In this document: in pieces, positions 7,669 to 11,547 of the stretch
How the letters are laid out: the number at the start of each line of letters is the position of its first letter
Numbering within the stretch: the stretch's first letter is position 1
Source: Candidatus Omnitrophota bacterium
Lineage (GTDB): Bacteria > CAIJMQ01
Reading direction: 5' to 3'
Assembly (NCBI GenBank): GCA_018812925.1
Contig: JAHJCU010000014.1
Coordinates: forward strand, 1 to 11,547
DNA length: 11,547 bases
Program-made: the position numbers and the translations under genes
Notes under the pieces: model-generated
What the model saw: the letters and a program-made list of their open reading frames with translations, nothing else
What the model was told of the DNA's origin: nothing
The model's database searches: none

Positions 7669-7708
7669 AAGGAAGTCCCGACGCTCCTTCGGATGTCGGG
7701 ACTTCCTT
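7669..7708 (-). terminator. Strong hairpin terminator downstream of the prepilin gene
   Basis: A perfect 14-bp stem (AAGGAAGTCCCGAC with GTCGGGACTTCCTT) encloses a 12-base loop. On the minus strand the stem is followed by a pyrimidine-rich, U-containing tail (CTTCTTGTTGTTTG). It sits about 70 bases past the prepilin stop and probably ends the sigma/anti-sigma/prepilin transcript. Confidence 0.7.
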
Positions 7709-7733
7709 TCAGCAGAATTTACCCCCCCCGCTT

Positions 7734-7752
7734 GTTCCGACGTAATCGGAAC
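7734..7752. repeat. Small inverted repeat after the prepilin stop
   Basis: GTTCCGA and TCGGAAC are separated by CGTAA. It precedes a run of eight C at 7722-7729 and the larger terminator hairpin, and may help termination or mRNA 3'-end stability. Confidence 0.5.
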
Positions 7753-7779
7753 GGAGGGAGTGAATCGATTAAGTCTTAT

Positions 7780-8724
7780 TTAGTAGCCACCAAATCCAAC
7801 CTCGGGCATGTACTGAGGCATTAAGTGTACCTTCTTTGGGCAACTTTTGGTATATGGGCAAATTGCTATCAAACAGCCCGATAGGCTAGAAGGAATAAGT
7901 ATCACATGCCCATCAAGCATTCCTGCAGTAGAATCATTAAGATGGCGCGGCTCGACCAAATCGCAGGAACAGTTCCTGGGGTCATTCATCGCATAGGGAC
8001 AGCCGCCGGGCCATGGGCAGCCGGGTGTGCAGCCGCACGTGGTGCCTGTTATCATTCCAGTGTGTTCTTCAGCATAGACCACTGTTTGGCTCGGTCCCGG
8101 AAATGATGTAATTTTCCTGTGTCCACCTGGGCAAGCCTCGGCTGAACTTATTCCTCCTCCCTCAAATACAGTACGATACATACCATTAGCATCCAAAACA
8201 GCAGTAGAGGGTATGACCCATGTGCGTTCGGAAATCGCATAGTCGTACTGGCGCCTCGGCCTCGTAGGAGAAGTTCCTGGAATCAATGGGTTTCGAGCCT
8301 GCGCACTTGGGCATTTAAAGAATTCAGGATTAGTTAGATAACCACCGCTGAAAAGAAGACCTCCTTTTGCCCTTCCCTGTCCAGTTCCAGAAAACGCAGT
8401 GCTGACAGGTGAGATTTGAGCACAACCCTCGCACCAGCCATATGTAGGATACGTCATTAATCCCGTTACAACACCTTGGTATCCTGGCAGGTAATTGTCC
8501 CAATCGTTCGCATATAATATGTTCGCAAGCATCAGTTGGTGCAGATTGTTCATACATCTTGCCCTTATTGCGAGGTCTCTTGCCCTGTTCAATGCAGGAA
8601 GTAGCACTGCAGCCAAAATTCCAATAATAGCTATTACTACAAGAAGCTCTATTAGCGTGAAACCACTATCTACCCGCCTCTTCGGGAAATCTTGTCCGAG
8701 GAGAATCTTAACTCTACTTATCAT
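7780..8724 (-). CDS. Prepilin-type, H-X9-DG family surface/secretion protein, cysteine-rich
   Basis: This is a 314-aa pseudopilin-like protein exported through a type II secretion or type IV pilus type system. The prepilin peptidase site is G21-F22 in [19 protein letters not shown], with the conserved glutamate at mature position 5, followed by the hydrophobic helix to about residue 44 and [25 protein letters not shown] at 71-81 and FFKCPSAQ at 135-142 are family landmarks. H261 followed after nine residues by D271-G272 is the H-X9-DG motif. The product has 14 cysteines, six of them at 230-254 in a CGC...C...C...CSC cluster, which is unusual. The ATG at 8724 has AGGAGGG 9 bases upstream and lies 3 bases after the anti-sigma stop. 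It also has its own consensus promoter. The role is unproven. Confidence 0.9.
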   Translation of the reverse strand: MISRVKILLGQDFPKRRVDSGFTLIELLVVIAIIGILAAVLLPALNRARDLAIRARCMNNLHQLMLANILYANDWDNYLPGYQGVVTGLMTYPTYGWCEGCAQISPVSTAFSGTGQGRAKGGLLFSGGYLTNPEFFKCPSAQARNPLIPGTSPTRPRRQYDYAISERTWVIPSTAVLDANGMYRTVFEGGGISSAEACPGGHRKITSFPGPSQTVVYAEEHTGMITGTTCGCTPGCPWPGGCPYAMNDPRNCSCDLVEPRHLNDSTAGMLDGHVILIPSSLSGCLIAICPYTKSCPKKVHLMPQYMPEVGFGGY

Positions 8725-8743
8725 ATCTCATCCCTCCTTTTTT
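8722..8743. repeat. 22-bp leader shared with the pseudogene locus, copy 1
   Basis: These 22 bases are identical to 11277-11298 and contain the ribosome binding site AGGAGGG, the overlapping ATGA and the start codon of the prepilin gene. Identity stops exactly at both ends, as expected for the leader of a duplicated gene. Confidence 0.9.
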
Positions 8744-9450
8744 GCATTCTTTACCCCGTTTTTAAATTCCTCTGATGCCACGTCAGAACTGATTTCTGAC
8801 CAGAATTTACTGTGATAATTATAGGTAAGCATATCATATTTGTCAAGGAACTGCGCCCCGTGAAATCCATGGATTTCCGTCCCCGTGGAATTTCTCTCAG
8901 AGAAATTCCCGGGATTTAGTCCTTGGGATTGCTTTGCAATTCCTAGGGAGACTAAAGTCCTTGAGATTGCCTTGCAATCTCTAAGGGCATTTGTTTTTAC
9001 ATTTGTGGTTGCTCGTGTTGCCGGGTAGAGCAAATATGTAGATATTTGCTCTATCGTTTTCTCGTGAACATATTGGAGCCACTCCATCTGTTGGGTGCGT
9101 ATATGCAGGAGCCCACTTAAGAAAATTAGCAGAGCTATTAGAATCCCGTTCAAAGCGAATGCAAATTTAGAGATAAAGCGATTGAACGAACTCTGAACTC
9201 CAGATAGTCGCAGAGTTGCAGTTCTATCTAATCTACTCTCTAATTTTTGCCAATAGTTTTCCCAGTATTCCTTAGAAGGTTTTTCTCTAACCTTGAGTTT
9301 GAGCAGGTTATCAATCTTGGTCATAGTGTTAAGCTCATCCATACACTTGTGACATTTAGCAAGGTGTTCTTTAATTGCGTTTCTATAAGTAACCTTTAAC
9401 GAATTGTCCAAGTAACCCGATAAGAACCTGTTTACTTTCTCACACTCCAT
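8728..9450 (-). CDS. Membrane-bound zinc-finger anti-sigma factor (zf-HC2/ZAS type)
   Basis: This 240-aa protein is expected to hold the adjacent ECF sigma factor inactive until a signal arrives. The N-terminal zinc anti-sigma motif has C3, H29, C33 and C36 (EHLAKCHKC), the classic HxxxCxxC pattern. One membrane helix (FALNGILIALLIFLSGLL, about 97-114) separates a cytoplasmic head from an outer part. The ribosome binding site is excellent (AGGAGGTGA) and the ATG is 22 bases after the sigma stop. Residues about 153-200 are the in-frame translation of palindromic modules (8853-8994), and residues after about 200 overlap the promoter of the next gene. The C-terminal third is therefore probably recent, non-conserved sequence and the ancestral protein probably ended earlier. 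Confidence 0.85.
   Translation of the reverse strand: MECEKVNRFLSGYLDNSLKVTYRNAIKEHLAKCHKCMDELNTMTKIDNLLKLKVREKPSKEYWENYWQKLESRLDRTATLRLSGVQSSFNRFISKFAFALNGILIALLIFLSGLLHIRTQQMEWLQYVHEKTIEQISTYLLYPATRATTNVKTNALRDCKAISRTLVSLGIAKQSQGLNPGNFSERNSTGTEIHGFHGAQFLDKYDMLTYNYHSKFWSEISSDVASEEFKNGVKNAKKEG
8782..8800 (-). promoter_or_regulatory. 5'-UTR hairpin of the prepilin transcript
   Basis: GTCAGAA and TTCTGAC form a perfect 7-bp stem with a 5-base loop, 10-30 bases downstream of the expected start site of the 8818-8846 promoter. It could be an operator or an mRNA-stabilising structure. Confidence 0.45.
8818..8846 (-). promoter_or_regulatory. Consensus sigma-70 promoter for the prepilin gene
   Basis: On the minus strand TTGACA (8841-8846), a 17-bp spacer and TATAAT (8818-8823) match the consensus at all 12 positions. 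It lies inside the 3' end of the anti-sigma ORF, about 95 bases upstream of the prepilin start, so that gene can be expressed independently of the sigma operon. The -35 region (TTGACAAATA) is also present upstream of the pseudogene copy at 11352-11357. Confidence 0.8.
8856..8981. repeat. Cluster of palindromic modules inside the anti-sigma gene
   Basis: Four palindromes are packed in 126 bases. A perfect 16-bp palindrome GAAATCCATGGATTTC is at 8862-8877. An 11-bp-arm palindrome (GGAATTTCTCT with AGAGAAATTCC) is at 8887-8909. GGGATTGC/GCAATTCC at 8925-8943 is nested in TTTAGTC/GACTAAA arms (8915-8956). GAGATTGC/GCAATCTC is at 8963-8981. CCCCGT precedes each of the first two. The modules GAAATCC, ATTGC and GACTAAAGTCC recur at 10147-10205. 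Confidence 0.85.
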
Positions 9451-9472
9451 TTCTATTCACCTCCTTATTATA

Positions 9473-10015
9473 TTAGACAACAAACCTTAATTTTTCTTTG
9501 AGTTTATTTCTCGCTTGAAATAAACGCCAAGATACGGTCTTTTCCCGACAACCTAAAATTTGCGCTATTTCTCTATGAGGTAAGCCTTCAAGAAGCGCCA
9601 ATTCTACTACTGCCTTTTGCTTCAGCGGTAAAGAATTTATGGCCTTTGTTATTTCTTCGTTTAACTGGCGGCTTTCTGCAATTTTCTCAGGGTTAGAGAT
9701 ATCTTCAATCGAAATATTTTCATCTAATGTAAATATTTGCCTTCTCCCCATTTTCTTTAGGTGATTGATCGTTATATTCATAATTATTCTATATAACCAT
9801 GTGAAAAAAGAGGATTTCTCTTGGAAGTTACAGATTGATTCATACGCTTTAATAAAAGCTTCTTGAGAAAGGTCATCTGCGTCAGTATGGTTATTAGTCA
9901 TCCGATAAGCTACAAAATAAATTTGCTGCTTATATTTTTGCACCAACTCGCCAAACGCATCTCTATCACCCATCTTAACTCTCCTAACCAACGCCATGTC
10001 TTGTTCTGTTTTCAT
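9473..10015 (-). CDS. ECF-type RNA polymerase sigma factor (RpoE-like)
   Basis: This 180-aa sigma-70-family factor would redirect RNA polymerase to its own promoters on a signal relayed by the anti-sigma encoded 22 bases downstream. Region 2 covers about residues 18-88, with the core-binding and -10 segment HTDADDLSQEAFIKAY (43-58) and FFTWLYRIIMN (70-80). The short linker contains ENISIEDISNPE. Region 4 is at about 125-175, with the -35 helix-turn-helix LLEGLPHREIAQILGCREKT. Region 3 is absent, as in ECF factors. The ATG at 10015 has no clear ribosome binding site, and an in-frame stop lies just upstream, so the start is 10015 or the Met at codon 7. Target promoters cannot be read from this window. 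Confidence 0.94.
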   Translation of the reverse strand: MKTEQDMALVRRVKMGDRDAFGELVQKYKQQIYFVAYRMTNNHTDADDLSQEAFIKAYESICNFQEKSSFFTWLYRIIMNITINHLKKMGRRQIFTLDENISIEDISNPEKIAESRQLNEEITKAINSLPLKQKAVVELALLEGLPHREIAQILGCREKTVSWRLFQARNKLKEKLRFVV

Positions 10016-10039
10016 AAGGATATCTGATTACAGAAAAAT

Positions 10040-10113
10040 GTCATTGTGAGCCGAAGGCAAAGCAATTACACGGAGATTGCTTCGGCTGTGCCTCGCAACG
10101 ACCTTTTAGGTCG
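10040..10113. repeat. TGTCATTG-type interspersed inverted-repeat element
   Basis: Outer arms GTCATTGTGAG (10040-10050) and CTCGCAACGAC (10092-10102) match at 9 of 11 positions, with inner arms CCGAAG...AAGCAAT and ATTGCTTCGG. A second perfect stem, CGACCT/AGGTCG with a TTT loop, follows at 10099-10113. This resembles the non-coding 'TGTCATTGCGAG' repeats seen in many environmental bacterial genomes. It lies just upstream of the sigma gene. Confidence 0.65.
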
Positions 10114-10146
10114 GATTGCCACGCTTCTTTCAGTCGCTCGCCCCTA

Positions 10147-10222
10147 GAAATTGCGAAGCAATTTCAGGGACTTTAGTCCCGGAAATCCTTTGGATTTCAC
10201 GGGGCAATGACAACAGCGCTGT
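10147..10222. repeat. Palindromic module cluster upstream of the sigma gene
   Basis: In order: GAAATTGC/GCAATTTC with a GAA loop (10147-10165), GGGACT/AGTCCC with a TT loop (10167-10180), GAAATCC/GGATTTC with a TTT loop (10182-10198) ending in ACGGGGC, and the 10-bp palindrome ACAGCGCTGT (10213-10222). Read on the other strand, the first three are the same modules, in related order, as those inside the anti-sigma gene. Confidence 0.85.
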
Positions 10223-10279
10223 CACCTGTGAAATCCACTCACTACTTAAGTTAGACAATTTTCCCGTTAAATCCTTTGA

Positions 10280-10310
10280 CCCCGTTTAGAAATTCTATTT
10301 CTAACGGGGC
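10280..10310. repeat. CCCCGT...ACGGGG palindromic module
   Basis: CCCCGTTTAGAAAT and ATTTCTAACGGGG pair with one bulged T around a TCT loop. The right arm is the exact reverse complement of 12 bases at 7054-7065. Confidence 0.75.
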
Positions 10311-10341
10311 GAACTATTTTCGATGACATATTGAGGCTTGC

Positions 10342-10362
10342 CCTGCCTGTCGCATAGGCAGG
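10342..10362. repeat. Inverted repeat CCTGCCT/AGGCAGG
   Basis: Perfect 7-bp arms with a 7-base loop. Related GGCAGG-containing sequence occurs near 7528-7535. Confidence 0.55.
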
Positions 10363-10550
10363 TGCGTACAGACTAAAGACAAAAGACTAACTAAAAAATA
10401 GAACCGTCCTCTTTTCCTTTTCCCTTATGGATTACACATGAAACCTTCACTGCTAAGGATATACGGCCCGCCAGTCGAACGGAGCCCCAGACAACAGCCA
10501 GAGCCTAGGACACAATACAGTGTTTCAGGAATGCTTGCAAGTGTGCACCA
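10363..10550. other. Gene-free stretch downstream of the prepilin pseudogene
   Basis: No ORF with coding character is seen. A short tandem of GACTAAAGAC-like units (10371-10390) and a pyrimidine-rich run (10411-10427) are the only features. No convincing terminator is present. Confidence 0.4.
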
Positions 10551-11286
10551 TTAAACATGACCGTCAATTTTGAGTACGTTGACACCACTCCTTCCGTGGT
10601 TTTTGTTCCCGGTGCCAGATAAGAAATAGCGAAAGTTAAATTGAGTGATAGGAGGACAATTACCAGTATCGTATTCCCCGTTCATATCAGCTGCCAAAGC
10701 GTGCGTATTCTCTTTACAGTTCACAGGCATGTTCCGAACCGTCGTTGATAAGAGCCTTACTGTTGCGGGGGAGAATGGAGACATAGAATTTAAGCCAAAT
10801 GCATACGTATACGAACATTCAGGTTTATTTGTTCCCAGAGAAGCTGTACCATAGGGGTTACCAATAAGGTAGCACGTTGAGAGAATTATCCTCATCCTTG
10901 ATTCCCCTCGTGTTGCTTGGGCAAAAGAGTATAGCACCTGTTCCATATTTTCCAGCATTTATCAAAATGTTGAAATCCCGTACGGTATTAGCGTCATTAG
11001 TATTAATGCTGCTAACAAAAGAATACCACCGCACGGAAACATCTGACCCCCCAGTTGTTTGCGTACATCATCAAGCCCATTACCTATCTCTTTGAGGTTA
11101 CTTTTGCAAACAGCACGTCTTGCAGCTTCCCTTGCTCTCTGGAGTGCTGGCAAGAACATAGCAGATAAAATCCCAATTATAGTTATTACAACAAGAAGCT
11201 CTATTAGAGTAAAGCCATTGCGGATTGAAGATTTTGAATCTTGCCTGCCCCTTCAAGGAGTCTTGAATCTCCTTAACATATCTCAT
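10551..11286 (-). pseudogene. Frameshifted prepilin-type, H-X9-DG family gene
   Basis: This is a decayed paralogue of the gene at 7780-8724. Its leader is identical over 22 bases. From the equivalent ATG (11279) an in-frame TGA occurs at codon 9 (11253-11255). The same frame then gives [19 protein letters not shown] and [19 protein letters not shown]. After one base is dropped near 11073 it reads [10 protein letters not shown]. After one G is dropped from the run at 11047-11052 it reads [12 protein letters not shown], then [11 protein letters not shown], then GAILFCPSN. A third shift near 10860-10900 returns to the first frame, giving SYTYAFGLNSMS and finally NHGRSGVNVLKIDGHV with its stop. 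Each shift removes one extra base. Using the ATG at 11286 plus one lost A avoids the TGA. Real decay or sequencing insertions could both explain the lesions. Confidence 0.85.
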
Positions 11287-11298
11287 CCCTCCTTTTTT
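11277..11298. repeat. 22-bp leader shared with the intact prepilin gene, copy 2
   Basis: Identical to 8722-8743, including the ribosome binding site and start codon. In copy 1 part of it is the end of the anti-sigma gene; here that gene is absent. Confidence 0.9.
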
Positions 11299-11313
11299 AT
11301 TGTATACTGTATA

Positions 11314-11340
11314 TGTTACAACGTAGTTAATTGTGTAACA
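11314..11340. repeat. Dyad TGTTACA-N13-TGTAACA upstream of the pseudogene
   Basis: Perfect 7-bp arms at 11314-11320 and 11334-11340 around 13 bases, downstream of a TTGACA box (minus strand, 11352-11357). The placement suits an operator, but no matching site is seen at the intact prepilin gene. Confidence 0.35.
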
Positions 11341-11370
11341 ACATCTGTATTTGTCAAGAGCGATTGTCGG

Positions 11371-11547
11371 CTTAGAACAGTTAGAACAGAAGTTGAGCAT
11401 CAGCCGGGGAAAGTTATTTTTGAAGTGGAGGGTTTGTCTTTAGAAGACCCTGAAGTCCCGGGTCGTATGCTCTTCAAAGATGTTTCTTTCGATTTAAGAG
11501 AGAGGGAAATTTTAGGTATTGCCGGATTAATGGGCGCGGGACGAACA
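11371..11547 (+). CDS. xylG: XylG-type sugar ABC ATPase fragment (start of second ABC domain; 3' end beyond window)
   Basis: From about 11371 the plus strand encodes [20 protein letters not shown], then [19 protein letters not shown], then LMGAGRT at the window edge. This is the inter-domain linker and the Walker-A-like start of the second ABC domain of a RbsA/XylG-type ATPase. The first ABC domain that should precede it is missing. Upstream DNA is instead the promoter region of the prepilin pseudogene, and the frame merely stays open through its antisense. No start codon with a ribosome binding site is visible. Only about 17-20 residues would be needed to join this fragment to the one that opens the window. 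Confidence 0.8.

Noticed and set aside
8856-10310. CRISPR array
   Set aside because: The repeats are palindromes of different sequence with irregular spacing; there are no constant repeats with unique spacers and no cas genes.
10016-10550. Insertion sequence or transposon
   Set aside because: No transposase ORF is present; only short palindromic modules are found.
11098-11400. 100-aa minus-strand ORF starting MLNFCSNC
   Set aside because: It runs from antisense of the ABC fragment through the promoter into the wrong frame of the prepilin pseudogene. Only the part after the MRYVKEI start could be a remnant, and that is covered by the pseudogene.

Overview
The window looks like one contig or contig-sized piece from an uncultivated, AT-leaning bacterium of the Planctomycetes-Verrucomicrobia-Chlamydiae (PVC) type. 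The case rests on a prepilin-like protein with an H-X9-DG motif (a family abundant in Planctomycetota and Lentisphaerota), an ECF sigma/anti-sigma pair next to it, and many short interspersed palindromes including a TGTCATTG-type element. No rRNA, tRNA or marker gene fixes the phylum, so this is inference.

Layout, left to right. (1) Positions 1-1771, plus strand: the 3' part of a sugar ABC transporter ATPase (XylG type) overlapping by 4 bp a complete permease (XylH type). (2) Positions 1792-7221, minus strand: a possible 41-aa ORF, a secreted six-hairpin glycoside hydrolase, and a secreted GH31 alpha-glucosidase. The GH31 gene lies between two decayed fragments of the 3' end of the hydrogenase maturation gene hypE, which share a 126-bp direct repeat. 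The upstream fragment carries a good sigma-70 promoter in its last codons. (3) Positions 7222-7779: gene-free region with a hypE remnant, inverted repeats and a terminator. (4) Positions 7780-10015, minus strand: ECF sigma factor, membrane zinc-finger anti-sigma factor, and a Cys-rich H-X9-DG prepilin-like protein. Palindromic modules sit in frame inside the anti-sigma gene, and a consensus sigma-70 promoter for the prepilin gene lies in its 3' end. (5) Positions 10016-10550: gene-free, dense in palindromic modules. (6) Positions 10551-11286, minus strand: a frameshifted second H-X9-DG prepilin gene. (7) Positions 11371-11547, plus strand: the start of the second ABC domain of a XylG-type ATPase, cut by the window end.

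Proposed biology: the two secreted hydrolases release monosaccharides outside the cytoplasm and the ABC system imports a sugar. The sigma/anti-sigma/prepilin block is a separate surface or stress-response module. No sugar-binding protein or transcriptional regulator is visible.

The most unusual points are structural. The two window ends fall in the same part of the same kind of gene, about 17-20 codons apart but in permuted order. The hypE fragments around GH31 are permuted in the same way. Palindromic modules have become coding sequence in the anti-sigma factor. I see no convincing wholly new defence or mobile system. The rearrangements and the palindrome family are what deserve a second look.
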